Under the pieces are notes generated by a model. It did not search any database, was not told where the DNA came from, and saw only the letters and a list, made by a program, of their open reading frames with translations. This document shows, one piece after another, positions 44,258 to 57,403 of a stretch of 64,000 bases of DNA. How positions within the stretch are numbered: position 1 is the stretch's first letter; the number at the start of each line of letters is the position of its first letter. The translations under genes and the position numbers were made by a program. Source of the DNA: Lathyrus oleraceus (taxonomy: Eukaryota; Streptophyta; Magnoliopsida; Fabales; Fabaceae); NCBI RefSeq assembly GCF_024323335.1, contig NC_066580.1, forward strand, positions 90,458,547-90,522,546, in the 5' to 3' direction.

Positions 44258-45535
44258 ATGGATCCTCCCAACGCCGACATCCTCGAACTGAAAGAGATAG
44301 TGAGGGATTTGTTGAGTGTTGTGCAAGGGCTTGCCTTGGGGCAGAAAGCCATGGCTGAGAGATTGGAAAAGATTGAGAAGTGGCTGAGGGAGGAGAAAGT
44401 TCAGGGAAAGGATCCGTCACCCGAAGCAAACAATCCCTCTGGCACAGTAGTAAAGGAACCCTCTAGCAGTGGTCTGCTCAAGAAGGAGGTTGAGTCAAGT
44501 GGTGTGCCAGCAAAGAAGGAACGCGGTAAGGACCGTTGTCACCCTTATGCTGCCACTGTAACCACTCCTGTTGGTAATCCACTTGTACCACAACAACAAC
44601 CACCACCTCAATAGAAGGCACCGAGAACTAAGAGCCAAGTGAAGAAGAAAAAGGAGGATCGTCAGTTTGAGGAGCCGCCTGTGACCTACACCCTTCTGCT
44701 CAGGAGATTGAGGGATTAGGGGTTAGTCCGGACAAGGATATTAATTCCCGTAGAACGACAGAAGCGACCTGCACACTATGATGAGAATGCCAGGTGCGAG
44801 TTCCATTCTGAGGCACCCGGGCACAGTATTGAGGGTTGTAGGGCTTTCAAGCATGTCGTCCAAGACATGGTGGATTCCAAGACCATCAGCTTGGCACGGA
44901 TAATGAATGGGGAGGCCAACCCTGTACCCAGGCAGGGTCCTGTAAAGATGAAGATGGTGAAAAAGGTCAAGAGAGGAATGGGGGTGACTGAGGAAGATCA
45001 GTTGAAGGGTCCGATGCCTGCGGTCCCAAAACCTCTGATGCAGGATGGAGTTTTCCCTGTTGTTGATATTTGTTGTGCGGCTGCCACCACAGAGGGATTG
45101 ATGAGAGACACGACCCAGAAGATGGTGGAAATGGACAGTGAAAAATTTGAAACACCCAGTCAAGCAATCGAAACCGTCAAGGTGGAGAATGTTGTTGTTA
45201 CTGAGAAGGAGAAGAAGTTGTCCATTTCTTCTTATAAACAAGCTTTGGAGGTGGTGAAGAACCAAGAGGCCCAAGGCTGGGGCAGGATCATTGACATAGT
45301 GGTAAAGGCAGACATGTTCGGGATTGGTTATCCAGATCAAGAGTCGTCTAGACCAAATAGAGGACGTCGTTCGCCGTACATCTTTGTCAGTGCAGGAATG
45401 CTGGATTCTGATCATGCTTGTTCAGTGAGTGAAGAGACCGACCGTGACCGCGAGCTCGAGTTGTGGATAAAGTCGTGCGTACCAGGCAACTGGAAGGCCT
45501 CCAAAATCACCACTGTCACTCATCCTGAGGTGTAG
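44258..45535 (+). pseudogene. Element B unit 2 shortened Gag-like frame with two stops
   Basis: Same frame as 30165-31442. It is broken by TAG at 44612-44614 (CAG in unit 1) and TAG at 44717-44719 (TTG in unit 1), but reads CAA where unit 1 has its TAA. The zinc-knuckle-like segment keeps its histidine (C-E-F-H...GH-X4-C). As in unit 1, the capsid core and protease are absent and the C-terminus is homologous to the end of element A Gag-Pro. The stops differ between units, so each arose after the common ancestor. Confidence 0.85.
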
Positions 45536-45762
45536 GATTTCTGGTTTTATTTTGTTTGCATGAAAGCCATACGTTTTGCCCGAAACGTAATGGTCCATTG
45601 TAAGGGCCATCTCATGTGTTTCATTGTGCAACATTTTGCATCAGTAATAAATGGATGTTTTTGTGATTAAAGCGGTGTTCCCTGTTTTTTATTTTTGCAG
45701 TTTTAAAAAAAATAAAAATAAAAATGGCAATGTTTTTATTCTCTTTCCTTTTGATTCATTTG
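45536..45762 (+). other. Decayed intron region of B unit 2
   Basis: Counterpart of 31443-31670. It has the same donor-overlapping stop (GAG|GTGTAG) and the same missing homologous acceptor. One T-run near 45690 is shorter than in unit 1. Confidence 0.4.
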
Positions 45763-47887
45763 GTTTCGACCTCAAAAGTGATTACCATCCTGATCTCATC
45801 GATAACAATTTGGTTACACCTCTGTATGACTTCGACACTCCGATCTATCATGCCGAAGAAGAAGGCGAAGAAGATTGTGATCTGCTAGAATTAGCCAGGT
45901 TGTTGAAACAAGAGGAGAAGGTGATTCAACCACACGAGGAGCGAGTCAAGATTGTCATCCCAAGTACCGCCGAGGTCAGAAGGGAAATGAAAGTTGAGGT
46001 CGCTTCAGAGGCAAGTCGAGAACAGAATGGTAGCCCTGTTGAAAGAGCAGGTTGATATCTTCACCTGGTTGCATCAAGATACACCAGGGTGGAATACCCA
46101 TGTTGTGGGGCACGAGCTACCATGGAGAGAAGACTGTCCTCCAGTGAAGCGGAAACCGGTGCTAAAAGATGAGAATGTGTGTGGACTATCGAGACGTGAA
46201 TAGAGCTAGTTCGAGAGATGAATTCCCGGTACTTCACATTGATGTATTGGTTGATAGTATAGCTCAATTCTCGGTGTTTACCTTCATGGATGGCTTTCTG
46301 GCCAAAATCAAGTGGAATTGTCGCCAGATGATATGGAGTAAACAATGTCCATCACACCAAAGAGTACCTTCTTGTTATAAGGTGAAGAAGAAGGCCGGTG
46401 CCACGGATCAAAGGGCTACGGTGACTTTGTTTCATGATATGATTCATCGTGAAAGCGAATACCATGTTGATGACATGATGGCAAAGTCCCGAACAAGAGA
46501 GGGGCATCCGAAGGACTTGATCAAGTTGTTTGACAGGTGGAGATAACTCATACTGTTGAGTCCAAATGAGTGCACTTGTGGAGTGCTGTCCGGTAAGCTG
46601 CCGAGGCTTATTGTGAACGGATAAGAGGAATCGAGGTTGGTCCTGCTGAAAAAAAAAAAGAAAAAAAAAAGAGAAAAAGAATAAAAAAGAAGAAAAAAAA
46701 CAATACTAGAAACGCCTGAACCGAAAAAAAAAGAAAGAAATCAAATGGTCAGGTGGAATAATGACTGCCAAGAGGCGTGAAAAGATAAAAGAAGGAGTAG
46801 CGGGAACCTCCGATTCTAATGCCTTCCGTGGAAGAAACAACTGTTAATCTGGTACTTGACAGCCCTCAAAGGGGTCTATGAGGTGTATTGTGTCAGCATG
46901 ACTAGTCTTGTCGAAAAGAGCATGCAATTTACCTAAGCAAAAAGTTTATCGACTGTGAAACAATACACTCACTGCTCGAGAAAACTTGATGTACTTTGGC
47001 ATAGGCTGCTCACCGACTGAGACAGCATGCTGGTTCATACCACTTTGTGGATGTCCAAAATGGATCTGATCAAGTATGTGCTTGAGGAGATAGCATTGAA
47101 CGGACGGGTTGCGAGAGGGCAAATGGTGTCGACTGAATACGATATTCAGTATACCTCCCAGAAAGCAACCAAGAGAAGGGTATTGTATGGTCATCTCGCC
47201 CGACAACCCATTTAGGATTATCAACCAAGGAATTCCCTGATGAGGATATCTCGAGGTGCTCGAATCGAAAGATTGAGAGTGACCGATCCCGGAGGAGGGG
47301 CCTGACCCTGAATCCGAACGGATTCTGATGTCTGATGGGGAGAGTTTAAAGTGAATGAGCTAGTGCTTCCCCGATAACATTTGAATGCACCAACGATGGT
47401 GGCTGAGTACGAAGTTGGTATCCTGAGTGTCGTACTTCGGTACGTGCATCTACTGGGGCAACGCCTTTCTCACTCCGGTATGGGATGAAGGTTGTACTAC
47501 CATTTGAGATTCAGTTTTCGTCATGGGGTCCCGTTGGACGTAAACTTGAAAAAGGATGAGTGGATAAGGACTCAGTATGACACGTTGAGCCTGACAGAGG
47601 AGAAAAGGGCTGACAGTTACTTGTCATGGGGCAGTTGTACCCGGTAAATGAAGCGTGTTGTTAACCGAGAAGTGCGATCTCGTGGGTAGCATGGAAGAGA
47701 TGTGGTGTTGAAAAGGATCCTTCCTCCTCAACGATCGTGGGGCAAATGGGTAAGCAGTTATGAATGTCCATTCGTGGCCAAGAAGGTCTTCTCTGACAGA
47801 GCCTTGTTGTTGACGACCACGGATGACGAGGATTTTCCATCCCTTGTGAATGCGGACGCAGTTAAAAGATACTTCGTGAAAAATTGA
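45763..47887 (+). pseudogene. Element B unit 2 pol remnant
   Basis: Same fragments, frame breaks and deletions as unit 1: RT pieces at 46169-46546, RNase H end at 47027-47215, integrase C-terminal module at 47702-47887, and no integrase core. The A/G-rich tract near 46648-46735 differs slightly in length. The shared decay shows it predates both units. Confidence 0.9.
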
Positions 47888-50800
47888 CCCGCTGGACAAA
47901 AAGAATAAAAGAGTCCAGGCAAAAAAGGGCATCCCGGCGAACCAAGAAAAAAAAAAAAAAAAAAGGTTCGGGCAAAAATTAGGGATAAAATGAAAGGAAT
48001 TTGTACACCCGGCAAGTCGAAAACCCCACAAGGGCGACTTGGGCAAAAAAGGGTATCCCGGTGGACTGAAACCCGAAAGGGCGGTCCAGGCAAAAGAGGG
48101 ATTGAAACGAACAACTGCGTCTAGCATGATCGTTTGAGCTTTAGATGACTCGGCTAATATCCGACAGAGATCGATCGGAAGCGTCTGGTTCAGAAGGCCG
48201 AAAGTGCGGAAAGTCTTGAGGACATATGGGGTGTAACCGAGTTGGAACCCGATGAGATCACGGTTTCACATTGCCATTAGGATAGATTTTTCCTTTTGTG
48301 CGTAATCACCTCTTTCCAGGGTTTGCCTCCTGTGTGTTGCTCAGTTCTGAGCCACCCTTTTTCAGTCAATAAATACGTGTTCAGTCAAATAGTTTTGTTT
48401 TTGTTTTCATTACCGCTTTGATTACGAAAACATCCGTTCGTTTTGATAAGAATATTTGCATTTTGAAACATAGAGGTCCCTTCCGATGCGTGCTTATAAG
48501 ATTGAAATCTGGAAATCTTATTCGGAGGTTTGAGTGACTCAGATGTTGAAGTGTTGGCATGCCTGGGGCACGCTTTTATCTAACAATCTCTTGTGCAGGT
48601 GCTGTTAGATATCTTCATTCGCTGGCAGGTAGTGGTATGAAACCTTTTGACAAAGGAGATCCCTGCAGAGCCCGACCAGGGGCAATGGACAGACGAACGG
48701 TGAAAAGCCCGTGACAGAGTTGTGACGACGATCCCTGAAAGCTAATCAAGAAGACTCTTCAAAGCCTAAGGACTGGAAAGTTTGTATGAATCCCAGGAAT
48801 TCGATCTTCGTGGGATGAATCAGAAAAGTCCAGGCGAGTCTGGGAGTTCTCAAAAGTGGAAAGCCGACACTGTGGGTGGACGATGAATGCCGCTGTTCGG
48901 CGACTCGACAGGTGTTCCGTGTCCAATAGGTTGTATTTCCACAGTGGGTGTGAGATCAGTGTCTCCTCAGCAAGTCTGCAGGTTACTGCTTTCCCGGCAA
49001 AGTTTGTGTTGATGGTTTTCCCTCAGCGAGGTTCCCAAGTGGATCGGGTTCGGAGAAAATCATCCCCAGTAGAGATAAGCATGGGTTGCCTCCCCTAGCA
49101 GGGTAATCTCCAAGCGGATCGGGTTCGATGGAGGTCATCCCCAGCGAGGTTTGTCTTTCCCCAGCAGGGTGGAAATTAACGTGGTAATGAGATCCTCAGC
49201 ACAGTTCCTGGAGTTCCCCGGTGTTGTCTCTGGAGGGGACGTGTGTTTATGCATTCATCATTTAGATAAGCATAGCATATTGCATCATTAGTGCGTAGCA
49301 TTTCCATGATCATGGGGCATTGTGTAAAACAAAAAAACTCATGCATCAACATTGTAAACATATCCATTAGCCCTAGGCCGTGGTGACCATCCGAGATTGG
49401 GTTGTCGGAGAAAGTTTAGCATCGCGCCATTGGATCGACTTCAGAATTGGGTTCCCCAGCATGGTTGAGAGGTTGGTGTTTTCTCAACAAGTGACTCCTT
49501 AGTTGAGTGGGTATCCCCAGCAGTGTTACTCCCCGCAGTTGGCAGCATCTTGCAAGATTGGGTTAATTCCCCTAGCAGATGTGGGTGTGTCTGATCTCTC
49601 CATATAGAGTCGACCCCTTAAGCAGAAAATGTCTACCATTCCTTCTGCGCTCCCCACTGAGTTATACCCTCGTGGATGACGGTTGTTTCCGTTCCCTCCT
49701 TGCACAGGCAATGGGATGGGTTTTCCCTATTGAGTTCTTTCCTCATTAGGATGAGTCTTGATTCAGTTTGCCTCTTTGGATTGATCCTAAATTGGCTTCC
49801 TTGTGGCTGTCTCTTGTGCTTCCCTGTGGTACATATGAGTAGTTGCTCACTAACCGGCACTCATTCATCTCGTCCTCAGCGGAATTTGAGGCTTCTACCT
49901 ACTAACCGGTAGTTGTAAGTCCTATTTTCGTGGTTTTCTACCCACTAACTGGTAGTTATAAAATCCCACTTTCATCCCCTAGCAGAGGTAACCTTTGTGG
50001 TTCATTCTGGTTGTTGGAGGATTTTGCGGTCTTCTACCTTCCACCCGGTAGCTGTAAATCCTTTTTTCTCACTCTATCTCTCAGCAGATTGTATGGTGGC
50101 TTCTACCTACAAACCGGTAGTTGTAAGTCCTATCTTTGTGGTCTTCTACTTGTCAACCGGTAGATGTAAACTCCATGTTCTCCCCTTGGCGGAGTTAACC
50201 CTTTGTGCTCATCCTAGTCGATGACGGTTACTTTTCCGTGGTTTTCTACCTACTACCCGGTAGATGTAATCCCCTCTTTGTGGTTATCATTATCCAGTCT
50301 CGGTATTGATATTCCTTTCACCTCTCGGATATTTGCTTTGAGTAAGCAACTTTATCCCCTTTTGATTAGTCATCTTTGCATACCTAGTCCTGGTACCCTG
50401 AGGCCTTTCTTTTCGGTCGATTTATCCATTTAACAACCTACAACCCGGTTATGGATAATCTTCCATGCGAGCGTATTATCTACGTTTTGACGACTATAGA
50501 TAATATGTCTCATGCACTCTTTGGTCAATCTTTTGATTGTTTTCTCCAGCAGAGTAAGATTCGTATTCCTTGTGGAATCGAATGTCCATCCTTTAACAAG
50601 TTTGCTTTCGCTCTCTTCAGGATGATGTCGGTCGATTTATCCGTTTAACAACCTACAACACGGTTATGGATAATCTTCCATGCGAGTGTATTATCTACGT
50701 TTTGACGGCTATAGATAATATGTCTCATGCACTCTTTGGTCAATCTTTTGATTGTTTTCTCCAGCAGAGTAAGATTCGTATTCCTTGTGGAATCGAATGT

Positions 50801-52425
50801 CCATCCTTTAACAAGTTTGCTTTCACTCTCTTCAGGATGACGTCGGTCGATTTATCCGTTTAACAACCTACAACCCAATTATGGATAATCTTCCATGCGA
50901 GTGTATTATCTACGTTTTGACGGCTATAGATAATATGTCTCATGCGCTCTTGGGTCGAAGTTTTGTCCTCCCCAGCTGAGTAAGATTCATATTCCTTGTG
51001 GAACCGAATGTCCATCCTTTAACAAGACTGCTTTTCTAGCCCTCTTCAGGATGTTGAGTGTTTTGGAACACAAACCAATTTACGCTTTGGGCGATCACCC
51101 GTTTCATACCTACAACCCGGTATCCTTGGTGTTTCTTTCTGTTTGCTCGCTGTCATGACCTTGATCCCCAGTGAGATCCCCTGCAAGTGTGTAGCTTTGC
51201 CCAGACATGTAGATGTCAGTATCCTGTCAGCACCCGCGTGTGTTGCTTCTTTGGTGTCGGGAAACACCATCTTTCGGTGATTTCCCAGTCATGCGTAATG
51301 TCTGGTTTTACTTGGTGTCGGTAAACACCATCTTTCGGTGATTTCCCAGTCATGCGTAATGTCTGGTTTTCCTTGGTGTCGGTAAACACCATCTTTCGGT
51401 GATTTCCCAGTCATGCGTAGTGTCTGGTCTTCTTTGGTGTCGGTAAACACCATCTGTCGGTGATTTCCCAGTCATTCGTTAATGTTTGGTCTTCCTTTGA
51501 TGTCGGTAAACATCATCTTTCGATGTTCGTAATGTCGTCCGCCTTCCCTAGTGAAGAGTTTCCTCCTCTCCGTTGGTGTCGATAAACGTCGAGTTTTTCC
51601 CAATTGTCCGTTGACGGTTGGTTGTGTTCATTATCCCCAGAAGAGTCCTTCTCCTTCTCCGTTGGTGTCGATAAACGTCGAGTCTCCCCTTCGTCCGTTG
51701 ACGTCTGGTTGAGTTTTCTCCTTCTCCGTTGGTGTCGATAAACGTTGAGCTTCTCCCTTTCGTCCGTTGACGTCTGGTCGAGTCCTTCTCCTTCTCTGTT
51801 GGTGTCGATAAACGTCGAGCTTCTCCCTTTCGTCCGTTGACGTCTGGTCGAGTCCTTCTCCTTCTCCGTTGGTGTCGATAAACGTCGAGCTTCTCCCGTT
51901 CGTTCGTTGACGTCTGGTCGAGTCCTTCTCCTTCTCCGTTGGTGTCGATAAACGTCGAGCTTCTCCCGTTCGTCCGTTGACGTCTGGTCGAGTCTTCCCA
52001 GTTCATCCGTCGTCCGTTGATGTCTGGTTACCTCTCCGTTGGTTTTGGTAAACGTCGAGTTTTTCCTGGTCGTCCCCAGTTGAGCTACCTCTCCGTTGGT
52101 TTTGGTAAACGTCGAGTTTTTCCTGGTCGTCCCCAGTTGATCTACCTCTCCGTTGGTCTCGGTAAACGTTGAGTTTTTCCTAGTTGTCAGTTGGCATCTA
52201 GTTGTGATTTCTGTTCCCATTCATCGTCGTTGTGATGTCTGGAGGTGACTGTATCCACTGAAGAAGAAAATCAAAAATACCCAGTGATAAATACCAGATC
52301 CCAGTGGACGTTTCCGTTGGTGGATCCCTGCATTGTGCAAATTCTACGGTTCTTGGTATTCAATCCCTGTTTACCCTGAAAGTCTGATAGCCGTTGCTCT
52401 CATCCGTTCGGGTTCCCAGTTGATT
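47888..52425 (+). other. Element B 3' UTR 2 with several repeat arrays
   Basis: Copy of 3' UTR 1 in the same order and copy number. It holds the post-pol hairpins (47892-48089), CTACC/GGTAG hairpins (about 49895-50268), 215-bp repeats (about 50434-51083), the 61-bp array (about 51243-51533) and the 70-bp array (about 51568-52193). The minus-strand frames at 51513-52220 and 51548-52006 are repeat translations. Confidence 0.85.
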
Positions 52426-52438
52426 GAATAGGGGCAGC
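52426..52438 (+). promoter_or_regulatory. Element B polypurine tract 2
   Basis: GAATAGGGGCAGC directly before LTR 3. Confidence 0.88.
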
Positions 52439-55400
52439 TGTAGCACCTCAAATTTGCACCTACCTTTTGTACATACATTTTCATCATTAGGTCATTAACA
52501 TAACATAGTCCACTGCATAACATTGCATTGTCCATTTGCCCAAGTGCAAGTCATAAGACAAGATTAGGTCAAACTGATCAGGAGAATCAGTCAGACAAGC
52601 AAGCAAGTGCATTTCTCAAGGAAACAAAGCCCTAGGGTTGGTTTATCAAGTTCATATGATTATGTGATCATTTTGAAGTGGCTTGGCCAAGGATTGGATG
52701 TTCAGAAGTCATCAGTCAAGCTGAATTTCATCTGAAACCCTAGAAAGTCAACTGTAGTCAACTGTGGTCAACTGTGCCTGATTTCATGGATTTGAAGGTG
52801 GGAGATGGTTTGAAAGGCTTCATTCATGTCCATACAAGTCTCATTTGACATATCAAAGATCGTCATTGAAGAATTTGAGGTCAGATGAAAAGTTTCCAAA
52901 AATAGCAAGTGACCTGTAATTTCAAACTGCCAAAAATGGAAAGTTCTTCTCCTCAAATTTACATCATCATACATGCTTCAAATGGAATTTTGTCCAACAT
53001 GAAAGTTGAAGATCTTGCTCTCACCTTTCCAAAAAGTCCAAGAACACTCATTTCTCATGTGTGGTTGGTAAGTTATGATCAAATCATTTTCAAGAAAAGT
53101 TGAATTTCAAAGTGGCATAACTCTTGAACCATTTGGCCAAATTGGGTGATTCTTTTTTGAGCAAGTCACATTTGACATGTACTATCATAATGCATCATTA
53201 CATTTCATCAAAAAGCATCATATCAAAAGTCCATTTTTCAAGTGATCAATTTGCATTTTGGTGGGAAAAATAGTCAATTTGAAAAATACACATGATTTTC
53301 ACTCCAAACCACTTCCAACAGCTCATAAACTGAAATTTGGATTTGCTTCAAAAGATATTTCACTGTTTCATTGGTTCTAATTGAAAGAGGGCATTTTGGC
53401 CAATTTAGCATAAAACTCCATTTCCATTAATCACTTTGATTTGGCCTAATCATGTTTAGCAATTGGATTAAGAGGAGTATATATTCTTAATTGTAACTGA
53501 ATTCACATTAGCACATTCATTTTCTCAGATCCAAACTCAAAAATCACCAAATTCTCTCAAATTTTTCCAAACTTTTTCACTCTTGTTCATCAAGATTCAT
53601 CATCATTCTTGCTTTGTTCGTGCTTGATTCATCATCTGCAGGTATCATTGAAGTTCTGTTGAGGCAAGGAGTGAAGAAACCTTGAAGAAATCGCAGCTGT
53701 TGAAGTTGATGAGCATCCATGGCAATTTGAATTTGTAGCAAGATTGAGCACAACTGAGCCACGATTCTCCTTCCATTCATCAACATAAACATCAAAGTGC
53801 ATCTGTTTTTGCTTATCCAGGCCAAACAACCACGAATTCAACACTGTCATCAATTAGAGGTTGGAAATCGATTCTTATAATTCATGAAATCATGCTATGC
53901 TTCTTGTAGATCTCCTATTGTAGAGCATGCTGCACTTTGTAGAATCGAATTTCGTTGAGTATTGATTGAGATATCGTGATTTGAAGTTTGATGTTCCAAT
54001 CTTTTTTCGTTCGATCTGGATTTATTAGTATGAGTTGAGCTTAATTGGTTACGGATTGTTGTTGTGCATGCTGAGACAAGACTATTGATATGTTTAATTG
54101 TGATTTTGGTGAAAATTGTTCATGGCCTGGGATTTTTGTGAAGAACGTGATGAACATACTCAAGAACACTGTCCAGAATTCATTTGATCGTGTTTTGGCC
54201 TGTTTGCATGAGGTTTCGCTGTTAGTAAGCCATGAGACCAATAGCGTTGCGCCATACACTTAAGTGAAACGCAGCGTTTCACTTAAGTGGCGCTGTAATT
54301 AAGCTTTTGCCATTTTCAGTCATTTAATCCATTTAATTCATTTTTGATTTCAATTTTTATTTCATTTTGTATGCTGATCTTAGAAAAATCATAACTCATT
54401 CAATATTTGTCCAAATAATGTGGAATTTTTTGTGAAATGTTCCTCATGATCTCTAGTTTTTTATGGTGATTTTTCCGGAATTTATGCACGTGTGGATTTC
54501 TGTTTTGCCTAGGGTTTGTTCATGTGTATCCAATTTGTACCTTCCATGCCATTTTGCTTGTGAAATAATGAGGCTTCATTAGAAATTCTTGAAATTTTTT
54601 GTGCTTAATCTAGACTCATTCCTGGTCATTTTGGTATATGATTTGTGATTTTTGAGTTCCTGGATTGAGAGATATGACATGATCATTAGAGGTGTGACAA
54701 TTTGTGTCACACTATTTCATGTCCAACTTCTTGATTTTATTTGCCATGCCATATGAACATGAATTGAGCTGGAGTTTTGCATGAGATTACATCTAGATGT
54801 TTAGTTTGAATGTGAATTTTCCTGGAATTTTTGATTGCATTTCCAATTTGATTGAGATTTTCTCCCCTGTTTGACCAATTGTTGACTTCTTGTGAGACAT
54901 GATTCCATTTGATTTGTGAAATTCTTGTTGTTAATTGGATGGACTTGAAATTTGGCATGAGGATTGTAGACCTCTTGAAGTGTATCATAGCTTTGGTCTC
55001 ATTCATTTATCATGTTTGGTTTCTGTTTTATGATTGATTGAAGTGGATGCATGTTTTGATGCCTTGTATGAGCTTGTTTAAACTTATGTTGACTTGATGA
55101 ATTTCATTGACTTGCTTCCCATGGTCCAAATGAGTTGAAATTTGGTGTGTAGGTCATGTTGTGGATGCTGTTTGATCATAAATTTTTTGGTGATTTATTG
55201 AAATGTTTGTGAGTTGATTTGAATTGAATCATTATGTTTGGTCCTTTGAGGTTCTAAATTGCATGTTTTGTACTCTTTGCTTCATGAAATGATATTGATG
55301 AATGATATGAATGTGAAACCACTTGGATTGGATTATTAATTGATTGATCTTGATTTTGGATAAGTTTCATGTTCTGTTTTGACTTTTTGATATCATTTTG

Positions 55401-57240
55401 ACCCTAGTCTTGTACTAGTGGTTTGTGCTCTCACATTTGAGCTTTGTTTCAGGTTAAAAGCACAATTTGCTTATGCTTGATGATGTGCCCTCAGTTGGAG
55501 TTGGCTTGTTGCTTGTTTATGACTAACTTGGAATTTGTTTTGTAGGTTTTGAAACTTGAGTTTGTGCCATGTGGCTTGCACCTTTGTGCATTGACTGTTG
55601 TTTGACTGTATAGTTAACTGTTGACCATTGTCTGTTTGCTTATTGTTTGAGCTGAGTACTGATTATATTGGATTGATTTCAGGTACCTTAGTTGCTATAG
55701 TTCCTTTGTGAACTTGATTGTGCTTTGCTTGCTAGCTTGAGCACTGAGGTATAATGATCTCTTCTCCATGTAGTCTGGAAGACCTGGCCTGTTATTTGGC
55801 CAGGCACCTGTCTGAAGTCCTCCTTAAGAGGCAATGTTTGTGCTTGTTTATATTTGTCCCTGCACATATCAAAGTCCTTTGTTAAGGCAATTGGCAGACA
55901 CAAGAGATGTGCAATCCATCTCCTGCTATTCTGTTGAGTCGTCCCTTGGCTCACATCACATGTTGATGCCTTGTGGACATTAACCCAAGATCCTTGTACA
56001 GTTGTACAGTTGAGTCAGTGTCATTAGTGTAGAAGGGTTCCCACTTTCTGAACCCACACTTCATTGTCTTAAGCTCTCCCAGGCCAGGGATAAGAGCTGT
56101 GAAGTCTTATCTTCACTCACCTTTCATCTGCTTCACCTTGACCCTCAATGTCAAGGTTAAGAGCTAACCTCACCCTGATACAGTGGCTTGTTTGTCGAGG
56201 TTGACATGACCCCTTGACTAAAGCTTAACCTTTGTTTGAGCCCACTTGGTGTGTATATAGTGCGTGCTACCTGTAATTGTTTGCTTTGCTTTTGCCTGTG
56301 CTTAGGTCTAGCTTGCTCCCTATGCAAGTTAGCTAGAAACCTTGACTTAGGGATGATTTTGCATGATAACATCTAGGCTCGAGTCGTAGTCTCCCTAGTT
56401 ATGTCTCCCTCTGTTATCTGGTTAGGCTAGTCCTGTGTCCCTACGTAGGGGAACTACGTCGCCCTGATCCTCATACCAGATGAGGTACGTAGGCAGGAGA
56501 TGAGCAGATCTCTCCGGGCGCCCGTTTTGTTTTGTGTTGTGTGTGTCAGGAGATGGATGTAAGCCCAGCAATTGGCATTCTGTATCCTCTTGTTGTGTGC
56601 TTGGAGTCCGGTATAAGTCCATCAAGTGGCATCTGGTTTTCAGTGTGGATGTGTTTGGTTCGGAAGCTGATGTAAGTCCAGCGATTGGCATTCGGGTTCC
56701 ATGTTTGCCCATTTTTGTGTGGAGTTTGACGTAAGCCCAGCGATTGGCCGTCGATTTCCTGTGTTGTTTTGTTTGTGTGCGTGGGCCGAGTTACGGATGC
56801 TCTGATTCTTCTTCGTCCAAGAAGATACGTATGCATAGGATGCGACATCCTAGCGAGCATGTGTTTTCCCCGGTCGAACTACTTTGACTCTGATGTCTAT
56901 GCCTGATAGACTAAGTAGGCTCAAGATGCGATATCCTGCCGAGTCAGTCTTGTTTGTTTTCTTGTGTCTCTTTTAGCCAGTGTTTGATGTGTGTTTGAGC
57001 AGTGTTTTAGCAACCATTTTCCATCCTATTGTGCGTGGATCCCGTCGAGTACGACGGATGCGTAGGGGTGCTAATACCTTCCCTTCGCATAACCGACTCC
57101 CGATCCCATTCTCTTTGGTCGCGAGACCATGTCTTTTCCAGGTTTACTTCGAGCGTTTCCTTTCCCTCTTTTGGGATAAATAACGCACGGTGGCGGCTCT
57201 GTTGTTCTTGTTTCCCGCCGGTTTTTCGCGTAATGCGACA
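52439..57240 (+). mobile_element. Element B LTR 3 (outer 3' LTR)
   Basis: 4802 bp, ending TGCGACA followed by CCTTG instead of a primer site, so it is the true 3' end. Private changes include CATGC for CAAGC near 52974, GTTCTGTTG near 53655 and TGCACTTTG near 53930. The TATA box is at 53478 and the inverted repeat at 54257-54289. Confidence 0.95.
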
Positions 57241-57245
57241 CCTTG
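57241..57245 (+). repeat. Target site duplication CCTTG, right copy
   Basis: Exact match to 24247-24251. Confidence 0.9.
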
Positions 57246-57390
57246 GTGTTGTTAGAATCCATTGCATTTTCTTTCTACATTTCTCCATTGCATTTCAAAG
57301 GACAAAATTTGGGTCTTTTCGTATTTAATTACCTTCCACCACGAATGTATGAAGACTATTGTTATTCTTGCTTTCTAGTTCAACTTAATT
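57246..57390 (+). other. Element D 3' UTR, right-hand piece
   Basis: Before the B insertion this joined 24246. It is unique AT-rich sequence leading to a polypurine tract, and no gene is seen. Confidence 0.7.
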
Positions 57391-57403
57391 AAATAGGGGC
57401 AGC
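57391..57403 (+). promoter_or_regulatory. Element D polypurine tract
   Basis: AAATAGGGGCAGC, matching the tracts of elements A and B, followed at once by TGTCATACCCC. Confidence 0.85.

Noticed and set aside
24252..57240. The 14.09 kb direct repeat as a simple host segmental duplication
   Set aside because: Boundaries coincide exactly with LTR, primer site, polypurine tract and a single CCTTG target duplication, so a retroelement dimer explains it better.
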